A DNA stretch of 64,000 nucleotides from Planctomycetaceae bacterium (GCA_011525785.1 WYBT01000040.1:1-64000); one strand, 5' to 3'; counted from the first letter of the stretch, positions 52,045 to 61,528 are shown. The notes: generated by a model not told the origin, from the sequence alone. Program-made: numbers and translations.

Positions 52045-54110
52045 ACGTGCGCCGCCTGGGCTTTTGGATCGCGAGCTGCTCGCTAGCGCTGGTGCTCCTG
52101 ATCGGCGTCGTCGACGTGCAGCGCACTTCGCCGGGCCCCGTCACATCGGTGCACGCGCAGCTCGAGAAGCTCGAAGGCGGCAACGCCTGCTCGCAGTGCC
52201 ACGGCGGCTGGTTCAGCGACATGCGCAGCTCGTGCCTGGAGTGCCACGCCCCCATCGCCGACCAGATCGAGTCGCGCACGGGCCTGCACGGCTCGCAGCT
52301 CAAGGCCATCACGGAGCGCTGCGCGACCTGCCACAGCGAGCACCACGGTGCGTCGTTCGCGATCGTGAACGACCAGAGCTTCGCGCTGGCGGGGGCCAAG
52401 AGCCGCGCCGACTTCGACCACGCGTTGATCGGTTGGGAGATGAGCGGCGCGCACCTCGAACTGGCTTGCTCGAAGTGCCATGAAAACGCGGATGTCGCTG
52501 TGCTCGCCGAAGGGCAGTCGCGCTTCCTTGGAAAGCGCCAGGACTGCGCGAGCTGCCACGAGGACCCGCACGAGGGCCGCATGCGCGTGTCGTGCGTGAG
52601 CTGCCACGGACAAGAGAAATGGGACGGGCTGCACTCCGAGGGGCACGACGAGCGCCTGCCGCTGATCGGAGGGCACGGCGACGTGTCGTGCCGCACGTGC
52701 CACGAGAAGGACTCACCCCGTTCGCTCGAGGCGCTGGGCGAAGCGGCCATCAAGCCGCGGCCGCGCGAGTGCGCCGACTGCCACGAGTCGCCGCACGTCG
52801 AGAGCTTCACGCGTGCGGCGGCGTTCGCGCTGGGCAAGTCGGAGCGCGCCGGCTGCGTCGTGTGCCACGCGGCGGAGCACGACTTGTTCCGCGACGAGCG
52901 CCTGGAGCTGTCGGCGGAGCAGCACGCGGGCTCGGGCTTCTCGCTGGGTGCGCCGCACGCGGAGCTGGAGTGCTCGAAGTGCCACGATCCGCAGCTCGCG
53001 AGCTTCGCCGAGCGCTACCCCGGCCGCGGTCAGGATCAGTGCAGCGCGTGCCACGAAGACCCGCACGAAGGCCAGTTCGCGAGCGGGCCGTTCGCGGGCG
53101 GCGACTGCATCGCCTGCCACTCGCGCCAGCACTTCGATCCGCACGAGTTCGACCTCGAGAAGCACGCGCTGACGGCGCTGCGCCTCGAAGGAGCGCACGC
53201 GAAGGCCGAGTGCTCGGAATGCCACCACGATCCAGAGCCCGAGCGCGCGCGCCAGTTCCGCGGCACGCCCGACCAGTGCGCGGAGTGCCACGAGGACGCG
53301 CACGACGCGTTCTTCGCTGAGAAGCTCGCGCGCGTGCCGCCCAGTCCGCCGAACGGCGACTGCGCGCGCTGCCACGACGCGGAGCGCTTCTCGAACGCCG
53401 ACGCGGGCTTCGACCACGCGAACTGGACGGGCTTCGCCGTGCTCGGCGCGCACGCACAAGCGAGTTGCGAAGCCTGCCATCCGCGCGCGGAGACACCGGA
53501 CGACACCGGGCGCACCTTCGGCCGCGTCGCCGAGCACTTCGGCGAGTTCGAGAGCTGCGCCACCTGCCACGACGACCCGCACGGCGGCGACTTCGACAAG
53601 CCGCGCCACCCCAAGCGCTTCCGCGACGCGACCAGTTGCGCGCGCTGCCACGACACCAGTTCGTTCCGCTCGCTGCCCTTCGGCTTCGACCACGGACTGT
53701 GGACGCGCTTCGGTCTCGAGGGTGGCCACGAGGGGCTCTCGTGCTCGGACTGCCACGCGCCGCTGCGCAAGCCCGACGAACTCGGCCGCACCTGGGCGCG
53801 CGCCGCGGGGACCAGTTGCGCCGACTGCCACGACGATCCGCACGCCGGCCAGTTCGAGGTGGCGGGCGAAGCGGACTGCGCGCGCTGCCACACAAGCTCG
53901 CACGACTCGATGCTGCACTTCGACCACGAGACCGATGCGCGCTTCGCGCTCGGCGCTGCGCACCGCAAGCTCGACTGCGGCGCCTGCCACCACGTCGAAG
54001 AACGCGCGGGACTCGAGTTCGTGCGCTACCGCCCGCTGGGCACGCGCTGCGTCGACTGCCACGGTGTCGGCGAAGACGTGCTCCTGCGCCGCAAGTCGCG
54101 CGGGAAGTGA
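52041..54110 (+). CDS. 23-heme c-type cytochrome
   Basis: A 689-residue protein with a signal or anchor helix (residues about 5-25, LGFWIASCSLALVLLIGVVD). It contains 23 CxxCH motifs, the first at residue about 52. A recurring unit of type CxxCHEDPHEGxF then GAHxxLxCSxCH marks internal repeats of cytochrome c3/c7-like modules. With a heme every 30 residues or so it should form an electron wire in the periplasm. The GTG start overlaps the stop of the Fe-S/flavin gene (GTGA). The number of hemes actually bound is inferred from motifs only. Confidence 0.92.
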   Translation: MNVRRLGFWIASCSLALVLLIGVVDVQRTSPGPVTSVHAQLEKLEGGNACSQCHGGWFSDMRSSCLECHAPIADQIESRTGLHGSQLKAITERCATCHSEHHGASFAIVNDQSFALAGAKSRADFDHALIGWEMSGAHLELACSKCHENADVAVLAEGQSRFLGKRQDCASCHEDPHEGRMRVSCVSCHGQEKWDGLHSEGHDERLPLIGGHGDVSCRTCHEKDSPRSLEALGEAAIKPRPRECADCHESPHVESFTRAAAFALGKSERAGCVVCHAAEHDLFRDERLELSAEQHAGSGFSLGAPHAELECSKCHDPQLASFAERYPGRGQDQCSACHEDPHEGQFASGPFAGGDCIACHSRQHFDPHEFDLEKHALTALRLEGAHAKAECSECHHDPEPERARQFRGTPDQCAECHEDAHDAFFAEKLARVPPSPPNGDCARCHDAERFSNADAGFDHANWTGFAVLGAHAQASCEACHPRAETPDDTGRTFGRVAEHFGEFESCATCHDDPHGGDFDKPRHPKRFRDATSCARCHDTSSFRSLPFGFDHGLWTRFGLEGGHEGLSCSDCHAPLRKPDELGRTWARAAGTSCADCHDDPHAGQFEVAGEADCARCHTSSHDSMLHFDHETDARFALGAAHRKLDCGACHHVEERAGLEFVRYRPLGTRCVDCHGVGEDVLLRRKSRGK

Positions 54111-54277
54111 GTCTCCTTCGAGCGCCTCGGGCGCTGCCTGCGAACGGTTCAACCGGCGACGCGCCGCGAAGTTCGTAGGCGCGGCTGCGGCATTGCGCAG
54201 AGGCGCCATCGCCGCGCGAAGTGGTGCTACCGTCCCTCCGCGAGCGCGGTCTGCCCCGCGCTGCACAGGTGAGCACC

Positions 54278-54964
54278 ATGTCCACCCTCCGGATTTGTGG
54301 GATCCCCGCGCTGGCGGCGAGCCTGTGCGCTGCGGCGTGCTCGAGCGTCACTCCGCTGATCGTGCACGACAGCGCAGTGTTCGCGCCCTCGGGGCGCGTG
54401 CGCGTCGACCTGCAGCGCGACGCGCCCGGCGGCTGGTTCGTTGAAGGCGCGTTCAGCGACACGGAAGGCGACGACCGGCAGGGACTGGCGAGTTCGCACA
54501 CCGTCGTCGTCGACAACGTCACGTTCACGGGTCCGGACACGCTCGACATCGACGCGAGCCTGCGCGTCGGCGAACTCGTCGTGGGCAGCTGCGTGCTCCG
54601 CGAGAACGTGCGCTTCTCGCTTTACAGCGGCCTGCAGACGATCGACCTCGACCTGGAAGTCCAAGGCTCGAGCCAGCGCGCCAGCGATCAACGCTCCTCG
54701 CAGTCCTGGCTGGTGGGCGCGGAGTTCTCGGCCCCGATGCGCTCCTGGCTGACGCTCGACGGTCGCGCGGACATCTCGTACTCGGTCTCCGGCGACGAGC
54801 TGACCGCACAGCAGTTCGAGCTCGGGGTGGGCCTGCTTCCGGTTCCGTACGCACGAGTGTTCGTAGGGCTGTCGTACCGCACCCTGACGCAGGTCGTGGC
54901 CGGCGCCTCGGACATCGACTTGGAGTTCTTCGGCCCCGCGCTCGGCCTGCGGTTGGACGTCTGA
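54278..54964 (+). CDS. Lipoprotein, probably beta-barrel-like, of unknown function
   Basis: A 228-residue protein starting MSTLRICGIPALAASLCAAACSS, a lipoprotein signal with lipobox AAAC. The rest alternates hydrophobic and polar residues (VRVDLQRDAPGGWFVEGAF, VRFSLYSGLQTIDLDLEV, ARVFVGLSYRTL), as in outer-membrane beta sheets. It lies between the 23-heme and barrel genes and may belong to the same envelope complex. I recognise no family. The ATG at 54278 is chosen because it begins the signal. Confidence 0.7.
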   Translation: MSTLRICGIPALAASLCAAACSSVTPLIVHDSAVFAPSGRVRVDLQRDAPGGWFVEGAFSDTEGDDRQGLASSHTVVVDNVTFTGPDTLDIDASLRVGELVVGSCVLRENVRFSLYSGLQTIDLDLEVQGSSQRASDQRSSQSWLVGAEFSAPMRSWLTLDGRADISYSVSGDELTAQQFELGVGLLPVPYARVFVGLSYRTLTQVVAGASDIDLEFFGPALGLRLDV

Positions 54965-55086
54965 CGCGCCGGCTCGCCCTCGGGACCGCCGCGCACACGC
55001 GAAGGACTTTCCGGCTCTAGGTGGCCGCGCGCCCCGCTCGCCTCCGGCGCGTACATAAGCGAGCCGCGCTCGCCCGATAGTCGAGC

Positions 55087-56868
55087 GTGGCGGCCGAGGA
55101 AGTCCGGAGGAGCAACGCGACGGCGCCGACCGTCTCGGCGCGCCGCGAGCGCGGATCGTGCGAGTGGCGCGCGTGGCTGCTCGCCGCCGCAGCGAGCGCA
55201 GGACCGGCGCTGGCGCTCACGCCGGCGCCTCCGCAAGACGCATCCTCCGCCGCACAGGACGAGGCCGAGCACGAGATCGTCGAGTTGCGCATCACGCACG
55301 TGCGCGGCGCGAGCGTCGTCGTCGACCGCGGAACGGCGGATCTGTTGCGAGTCGGCGACCGGGTGTTCTTCCGGCCACGCGACGGCGGGCTGCACGGCGG
55401 CCTGGTCACGCAGGTCGAAGAGCGCACGGCGGTGGTCGAGTTGCAGGGCTCTGGCTTTCCGGCGGAGCCCGGCGTGCGCGGCTTCGTGCGGATTCCGGCC
55501 GCTCGCAGCGCTCCGCAGGCAGCGACGCCGCGTCGCAAGCCGCGCAGTGCGCCCGCGGAGGGCGAGAAGCGCTCCGAGTGGAGCAACACCGACGAAGAGT
55601 ACGAGCAGGGGCAGCCGTTGCTCGCCCGCGTGCGGCCGCTGCGGCCGGAGGAGCGACCGCGCACCTACAGCGGGCGCTGGTACACGACGCTGGACCAAAT
55701 CCGCAGCACCGAAGACGACCGCAGCGATGCGTTTTATCGAGTGGGCGGCTCACTGCGAGTCGAGAACCTCTCGGGCAGCGGCGATCGGCTGCTCTTCGAC
55801 GGGGAACTCAACTACCGCGACACGGACGTTCCCGACAATCAGGACCAGAACGCCAAGCGTTTTCGACTCGACCGCATCGCGTATTCGTGGGGTGGCACGC
55901 GCTTCGAGCCCACGCGCGTCGAGTTCGGCCGCTTCCTGCATTTTGGAATGCCGGAGTTCGGCGTGCTCGACGGCGCCGAATGGTCGACGCGCACCGACAG
56001 CGGCGATCGCTTCGGCGTGGCCGCGGGCTGGCTGCCCGAACCCGATCTCGACTACGAAACAGGCTCTGATTTCGCAGTGTCGGCCTTCTATCGCTGGGTG
56101 CACGACGAGAGCGAGCGACTCAGCGCAGCGCTCGGTTTCCAGAAGAGTTGGCACAACACCAACGCCGACCGCGACCTGGCGGTCGTGAACGTCAACTACC
56201 TGCCTGACGACGGCTGGCAGCTGGTGAGCTCCGCCTGGATCGACTTCTACACCGATGGCGACGACCTGAAGGACCAGGGGCCGGAGCTCACTCAGGCGCT
56301 CGTGAACCTCTCTCACGCCTGGAGCGCGCAGACCTCGATCGGCTTGCGCGTGTCCCACATCGCTTTTCCGCAGATCGACCGCCAAGAGTTCATCGCGCCG
56401 CAGCCGGGCGACTTCGTCGACGCGCACGTCGACCGCATCGGCGTGTTCGCGCGCACGGCGCTGAGCCGAACGTCGCGCGTGCGGGCCGACGCCGGCATGT
56501 GGAGCGACGAGGACGACACGGGCGGCGACGCGGAACTCGCGCTCGAGCTCGACTCGCAGTGGCTGGGCGGCAGCGTGCTGGGGGCCTCGATGTTCGCGGT
56601 CAACGGACAGTTCAGCGACGCACTCGGCGGGCGCGGCTACGTTCGCCAGTGGGACGCCAATGGCGGTTGGTCGCTCGAGTACGAGCTCGCCAACAACGAC
56701 CTGGTCGGGTTCACGTCCCAGAACGACGACTTGCCGCAGCACCGCGTTCGAGCGCAGTGGGACCACGTGTCGATCGACAACTGGAGCGTGCGCCTGAGCC
56801 TCGACGCGCAGTTGTGGGACCAGGAACACTCGCTCGTCGCCAGCGTGCACGTCAACCGGAGTTTCTGA
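55087..56868 (+). CDS. Outer-membrane beta-barrel protein, candidate porin partner of the cytochromes
   Basis: A 593-residue protein. A signal-like segment (WLLAAAASAGPALA) is followed by a short soluble domain (about 55-130) with VVVDRGTADLLRVGDRVFFR, then a long run of amphipathic strands (from residue 195 on, for example RTYSGRWYTTLDQI, SLRVENLSGSGDRLLFDGEL, VRLSLDAQLWDQEHSLVAS). It ends in Phe (VHVNRSF), as in many outer-membrane proteins. Its position between multiheme genes matches porin-cytochrome systems such as MtrB, although I see no clear homology to MtrB. The GTG at 55087 is used. Confidence 0.75.
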   Translation: MAAEEVRRSNATAPTVSARRERGSCEWRAWLLAAAASAGPALALTPAPPQDASSAAQDEAEHEIVELRITHVRGASVVVDRGTADLLRVGDRVFFRPRDGGLHGGLVTQVEERTAVVELQGSGFPAEPGVRGFVRIPAARSAPQAATPRRKPRSAPAEGEKRSEWSNTDEEYEQGQPLLARVRPLRPEERPRTYSGRWYTTLDQIRSTEDDRSDAFYRVGGSLRVENLSGSGDRLLFDGELNYRDTDVPDNQDQNAKRFRLDRIAYSWGGTRFEPTRVEFGRFLHFGMPEFGVLDGAEWSTRTDSGDRFGVAAGWLPEPDLDYETGSDFAVSAFYRWVHDESERLSAALGFQKSWHNTNADRDLAVVNVNYLPDDGWQLVSSAWIDFYTDGDDLKDQGPELTQALVNLSHAWSAQTSIGLRVSHIAFPQIDRQEFIAPQPGDFVDAHVDRIGVFARTALSRTSRVRADAGMWSDEDDTGGDAELALELDSQWLGGSVLGASMFAVNGQFSDALGGRGYVRQWDANGGWSLEYELANNDLVGFTSQNDDLPQHRVRAQWDHVSIDNWSVRLSLDAQLWDQEHSLVASVHVNRSF

Positions 56869-56870
56869 GC

Positions 56871-57527
56871 ATGATCCCCTACCGAACCGCCCACCGACTC
56901 AGCGTGCTCGCGCTGCTCGCGCTGGGACTGGCGGCATGCATCGCGGGCGGCTCCGACCGCGCGCGGCAGCGCATGTGGTGGTCCGGCCTCGGTCCGGTGC
57001 TGCCGCACGACACGTTCCCCGCCGACTGTGCGCTCTGCCACGTCGGCGAGACCTGGACCGAGCTGCGCGAGGACTTCCAGTTCGACCACGAGGCCGAAAC
57101 GGGTGTCCCGCTCAACGGCGCTCACGCCGGCGCCACTTGCCTGCGCTGCCACAACGATCGCGGTCCGGTGGCGGTCTTCGCGCGCCAGGGCTGCGGCGGC
57201 TGTCATGAAGACGTGCACTTCGGCCGGCTCGGGTCGACCTGCGCGAATTGCCATGTGGAGCACAACTGGTCGCCGGTCGGTCAGATCGAAATGCACCGCC
57301 ACACGCGCTTCCCGCTGATTGGCGTGCACGCCTCGACGGCCTGTCGACGCTGTCACCCCGGCGCGGAGGTCGGGCAGTTCGTTCCGACCGATACCGAGTG
57401 CGTGACTTGCCATGTCGCAGACTTGCAGCGCGCGGCCAATCCCAACCACATCGGTCTGGGCTGGGTGGACAACTGCGATCGTTGCCATCAGCCGCGCACC
57501 TGGAACAACGCGGAAATCGACAACTGA
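56871..57527 (+). CDS. 7-heme c-type cytochrome lipoprotein
   Basis: A 218-residue protein with a lipoprotein signal (LSVLALLALGLAAC, lipobox LAAC near residue 23). Seven CxxCH motifs follow (CALCH, CLRCH, CGGCH, CANCH, CRRCH, CVTCH, CDRCH). The pattern FDHEAETGVPLNGAHAGATC then HEDVHFGRL closely mirrors the repeat unit of the 23-heme protein, so the two are related. It starts two bases after the barrel stop, which suggests that both are made together; the lipid anchor would place it in a membrane leaflet next to the barrel. Confidence 0.9.
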   Translation: MIPYRTAHRLSVLALLALGLAACIAGGSDRARQRMWWSGLGPVLPHDTFPADCALCHVGETWTELREDFQFDHEAETGVPLNGAHAGATCLRCHNDRGPVAVFARQGCGGCHEDVHFGRLGSTCANCHVEHNWSPVGQIEMHRHTRFPLIGVHASTACRRCHPGAEVGQFVPTDTECVTCHVADLQRAANPNHIGLGWVDNCDRCHQPRTWNNAEIDN

Positions 57528-57616
57528 ACCGCGTTCGGTTCAAGCGCGGACGTCGCGCTGGTCGACACAACCGCGGTGACGCACTCTCGCTCGGATGGGG
57601 CCGGGCGAGTGCTGCG

Positions 57617-57625
57617 AAGGAGGAG
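57617..57625 (+). promoter_or_regulatory. Strong Shine-Dalgarno site
   Basis: AAGGAGGAG lies seven bases before the ATG at 57633. It fixes the start of the 11-heme gene against an in-frame upstream start. Confidence 0.75.
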
Positions 57626-57632
57626 CGGGGCG

Positions 57633-60422
57633 ATGCGTTTGCGAGGGGCGATTCGAAGCGTTGGGGCGCTGGCGCTGGTGGCGCTCGCGGCCTGTAGTAG
57701 CGAGACGGGACAGCTGACCGAACGAGTCGGCGAGTCCTGCATGCTGTGCCACAACGGGTCGCCGGAAGATGATTACGCCGGCCCAGGGATCGAGAACCCG
57801 CACCCTTTTCCAGGCGCAGACAATCTGACCTGCACAACCTGCCACGGCGGCAATCCCGACGGCGAGGACATGGCCTCGAGCCACGTGCCGCCGCCGCCGC
57901 AGATCGGCGACGACCAGAAACTGCTCACCGACCGCAAGGCGTACTTCAATCGCCTGACGCTGGCCGGCATCGACAAGTTCCCCGACTACACGGTCGAAGG
58001 TCGCACGTACACCGCGCTCGAGTACCTGCAGTTCATCAACCCCGGTGACCTGCGCGTCGTGACCTCGGGCCAGAGCTGCGGCGCCTGCCACCAGGGCCAC
58101 GCCGACTGCGTGAACACCAGCCTGCTCGCCACCAGCACGGGCATTTACTCAGGCGCCATGTACCAGATCGGCGCTCAGAACCAGATCCCCGCGCATCAGG
58201 GCTTGTACGAAGACACGGCCGCCGACATCGGCTTCCGCGCGGTGCTCAACGTGGCTTTCGCGCCGCTGACGGCGGTCGTCGGCGAAGTTGGAGAGCTGCT
58301 CGAGGCGCCCGTGTACTCCAAACACGGTGTCACAGCGCCCGACTCGATCTTCAACAACCCTGCGTACTTTGCCCCGCAGCTGGCGGACGACATCAACGTC
58401 GACGGCACGGTCGTCAGCGGCTCTCCGCTCGAGCATCTCTACCAGGAGCAGGTCGCGTTCACCTGCGGCGACTGTCACCTGGGAAGCGCGGGCGCCAACA
58501 ATCGCGCAGGCGATTTCCGCTCCTCGGGCTGCAGCGCATGCCACATGCCCTACAGCCTGGGCGGCAAGAGCGGCAGCTCCGACCCCAACATCAACAAGCT
58601 CGAACCGCTCGACCCCGACGACATCGACGAGCCCGAGCGGCCGCACGCGCGCTCGCACCGCATCGCCAGCGTCGCGAAGACTCTCCCCAATGGTGTTCAG
58701 GTCCCGGGCATCGATGACTTGACCTGCGCCGGCTGCCACCAGGGATCGAATCGCACGGTCATGCAGTACTGGGGCATTCGCCTCGACCAGAATCAGGACG
58801 TCCACCGCGGCAAGCAGTACCCCGCCAATCCGGTCACGCGCCAGAACACGAGTCAAGATCAGCGTCTGTTCGACCCCGCAGTCGGAAATCACACCTTCAA
58901 CGGCCGCAACGCCAATCAGTACCTGGCGAAAGAGGATTACGACGGCGACGGCCGCGACGACACGCCCGAGGACGTGCACCACGAGGCCGGAATGGGCTGC
59001 ATCGACTGCCACGGCAGCTTCGACATCCACGGCGGCGACGCGAGCACGGGCGAGGCCAAGATCTCGAGCCGCATGGAACAGCAGGTCGCCGTGCGCTGCG
59101 AGAGCTGCCACGGAACGATCGAGAGCTACGCGCCGACCGTCTCGGGAACGGCCTGGGACGGCGTCGCGCGCGACATGCCCGTCGACGCCGGCGGCAAACC
59201 GCTCAACCACATGTGGCGCGACTCGAGCGGGCACTACTTCCTGCGCAGCCGACTGACGGGCGCAACACACTACGTGCCGCAGACGCGCGACACCGTCGCG
59301 AACAACGGCCGTGTGAATCCGCTCACCAACCAGCCGATCTACACCGACAAGGCGTCCTACGCGATGGGCCGCTGCGACGCGGATCCGGCGAACGGGATTG
59401 GTCCCATGCAGACCGCCGGCGTGGCGAACGGCTTCAGCCACACCGATCGCATGGACTGCGTCTCGTGCCACGCCTCGTGGACCAACACCTGCAACGGGTG
59501 CCACCTGAGCGGCGAGTACGACACGGGCAACAACTTCTCGAACGTCACCGGCGACCGCATCGTCTACAAGCAGCGCACGGCCGACTTCACCTACCAGTCG
59601 CCGCTGTTCTTCACGCTCGGCGTCGGCGCGCGGGGCAAGATCACGCAGTTCAGCGCCAACACGAAGGTCTTCTATCACTGGGAAGACAAGAATCACGACC
59701 TCACGCCGGTGATGACCTTCAGCGACCGACACGGCAAGGGCTCGAACCCCGCTTCGCCGTATCCCTCGCTCAGCCACAACGCCTTCATGGCGCACTCGAT
59801 CCGCGGCAAGGTGACCGCGCAGCGCGAGGGCCCGCGCTACTGCGCCACATGCCATCTCACCGACGAAGGCCTGGCGACCTGGGGCGCCGAGTACACGAGC
59901 TTCCGTACGGCGCTCGCGAACCGCGACTACGCCGCGCTCGACTTCGACCTGCTGCGCCAGCACTTCGGCCGCAACACGGGCAACACCATGAACTCGCCGC
60001 TGTGGCCGCACATGGCCGCCGGCCTGGGCACGGGCCTGTTCCTGTTCGACCACAACGGCTGCCCCGTGAATCCGCTCGACGACGACACCAACCGCCGCGG
60101 CTGCTACACGGACCTCTTGAACTTCCAGCGCACCTCGCCGCTGAACTTCTTCAACCAGTTCGGCTTCGCCAACGTGACCTACGACCTCGATCGCATCGTC
60201 GAGGCGAGCGGCGTCGCGAACGGTTCGAACAACCACCCCTGGCTCGACGCCTCGGGTGCGGCCATGCGCGACGGCGCGCTCGATCCCAACCAGCCCGGCC
60301 CGCTCGGCGCGTCGCTGATCCGGATGATGACCGACCCGGCGCAGGGCCGCGTGCTCGACTCGTGGATCGACTCGAACGGCCAGCTCAAGGGCGACGCCTC
60401 GAACTTCATCAGCGGTCCGTGA
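57633..60422 (+). CDS. 11-heme c-type cytochrome lipoprotein
   Basis: A 929-residue protein with signal GALALVALAAC (lipobox LAAC, residue about 22). Eleven CxxCH motifs are spread over the first ~750 residues: CMLCH, CTTCH, CGACH, CGDCH, CSACH, CAGCH, CIDCH, CESCH, CVSCH, CNGCH and CATCH. Hemes are sparser than in the 23-heme protein, with long loops, and a DYDGDGRDD segment looks like a calcium loop. This layout resembles large outer-surface multiheme proteins, where loops shape an active site or a docking face; that role is inferred. It closes the cytochrome cluster. Confidence 0.9.
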   Translation: MRLRGAIRSVGALALVALAACSSETGQLTERVGESCMLCHNGSPEDDYAGPGIENPHPFPGADNLTCTTCHGGNPDGEDMASSHVPPPPQIGDDQKLLTDRKAYFNRLTLAGIDKFPDYTVEGRTYTALEYLQFINPGDLRVVTSGQSCGACHQGHADCVNTSLLATSTGIYSGAMYQIGAQNQIPAHQGLYEDTAADIGFRAVLNVAFAPLTAVVGEVGELLEAPVYSKHGVTAPDSIFNNPAYFAPQLADDINVDGTVVSGSPLEHLYQEQVAFTCGDCHLGSAGANNRAGDFRSSGCSACHMPYSLGGKSGSSDPNINKLEPLDPDDIDEPERPHARSHRIASVAKTLPNGVQVPGIDDLTCAGCHQGSNRTVMQYWGIRLDQNQDVHRGKQYPANPVTRQNTSQDQRLFDPAVGNHTFNGRNANQYLAKEDYDGDGRDDTPEDVHHEAGMGCIDCHGSFDIHGGDASTGEAKISSRMEQQVAVRCESCHGTIESYAPTVSGTAWDGVARDMPVDAGGKPLNHMWRDSSGHYFLRSRLTGATHYVPQTRDTVANNGRVNPLTNQPIYTDKASYAMGRCDADPANGIGPMQTAGVANGFSHTDRMDCVSCHASWTNTCNGCHLSGEYDTGNNFSNVTGDRIVYKQRTADFTYQSPLFFTLGVGARGKITQFSANTKVFYHWEDKNHDLTPVMTFSDRHGKGSNPASPYPSLSHNAFMAHSIRGKVTAQREGPRYCATCHLTDEGLATWGAEYTSFRTALANRDYAALDFDLLRQHFGRNTGNTMNSPLWPHMAAGLGTGLFLFDHNGCPVNPLDDDTNRRGCYTDLLNFQRTSPLNFFNQFGFANVTYDLDRIVEASGVANGSNNHPWLDASGAAMRDGALDPNQPGPLGASLIRMMTDPAQGRVLDSWIDSNGQLKGDASNFISGP

Positions 60423-60549
60423 GCGCGAGGCTGTGGGCTCGCGCGCGCTACGCTGTCCGCTCGACAACGATGCGCATCCCGCCCACAAACGCCGCTGCAG
60501 GTCTCCGCCGACCGTTCGATTGCGCTGAACTTGGGCTACGAGGCTCGCC

Positions 60550-61509
60550 ATGACCTCGCAGTTCCACAAACCCTGGCTGGTCGCCGTGTGGCCCGGCATG
60601 GGAGGCGTCGCGCAGATCGCGGGCGGCTACCTCGTACGGCAACTGGGCGCGCAGCCGATCGCCGAGCTCGACCCCGGCCCGTTCTTCGAGATCCAGTCGA
60701 TCTCGATCAAGCGCGGCGTGGTGCAGCCCAGCGCGCTGCCGCGCAGCACCTTCTACTACTGGCGCGATCCCAAGGAGCAGCGCGACATCATCGTGCTGCT
60801 CGGCGATCGCCAGCCGACCACCGACGGCTACCGCTACTGCCAGGCTGTGCTCGAAGCGGCGGCCAAGTTCGAGGTCGAGCGCGTGTTCACCTTCGCGGCG
60901 ATGGCGACGCCGATCCTGCCCGCGCAGGCGCCGCGCGTGTTCGGCGTGTGCACGCGCGAGGAGATGCTCGACGAACTCAAGCGCGACGGCGTGACGCTGC
61001 TCGACGAAGGCGAGATCTCGGGCCTCAACGGCGTGTTCATCGCCGCCGCCGCGGCGCGCGAGCTGCCCGGCGCCTGCCTGCTGGGCGAGTTCCCGTTCTT
61101 CGCCGCCACCGCGCCCAACCCCAAGGCCTCGGCCGCGGTGCTGCGCGTGTTCGCCGAGCTCTCGGGGCTCACGCTCGATCTGACCGAGATCGACGCCGAC
61201 GCGCGCAAGGTCGAACGCGGCCTGACGCAGCACCTCGAAGGCCTGCAGCGCGCCGCGCAGCTCGCGGCCCAGGCCTCGCGCCCTCAGCCGGCCGAGCCGC
61301 CGCCCGACGAGTACCCCAGCCCCGACGAGCCCGAAGAGACTCCGCGCCGGCGCATCTCGCCCGAGATCACCGAGCGCATCGAGCAGCTCTTCGCCGCCGC
61401 GCGCGAAGACCGCACCAAGGCGATCGAGCTCAAGGCCGAGCTCGACCGCTTCGAGCTGTTCAAGCAGTTCGAAGACCGCTTCCTCGATCTGTTCAAGCAA
61501 GCCGGCTGA
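60550..61509 (+). CDS. PAC2 family protein
   Basis: A 319-residue cytosolic protein of the PAC2 (proteasome assembly chaperone-like) family: WLVAVWPGMGGVAQIAGGYL, then DIIVLLGDRQP, YRYCQAVLEAA, FTFAAMAT, GEISGLNGVFIAAA and CLLGEFPFFAATAPNPKASAAVL. Residues about 230-265 are a Pro/Glu-rich linker and the last ~55 are a charged helix. Bacterial PAC2 proteins have no firm function. It lies 127 bases after the cytochrome genes and 19 bases before the next gene. Confidence 0.85.
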   Translation: MTSQFHKPWLVAVWPGMGGVAQIAGGYLVRQLGAQPIAELDPGPFFEIQSISIKRGVVQPSALPRSTFYYWRDPKEQRDIIVLLGDRQPTTDGYRYCQAVLEAAAKFEVERVFTFAAMATPILPAQAPRVFGVCTREEMLDELKRDGVTLLDEGEISGLNGVFIAAAAARELPGACLLGEFPFFAATAPNPKASAAVLRVFAELSGLTLDLTEIDADARKVERGLTQHLEGLQRAAQLAAQASRPQPAEPPPDEYPSPDEPEETPRRRISPEITERIEQLFAAAREDRTKAIELKAELDRFELFKQFEDRFLDLFKQAG

Positions 61510-61528
61510 GAGCCGCCCCCATCGCCCC

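Noticed and set aside
54119..54135. Hairpin AGCGCC...GGCGCT after the 23-heme gene
   Set aside because: Short stem and no T run; it does not support a break in the operon.
60423..60444. Inverted repeat GCGCGAG...CTCGCGC after the 11-heme gene as a terminator
   Set aside because: No T tract follows, and seven-base GC palindromes are frequent by chance at this composition.
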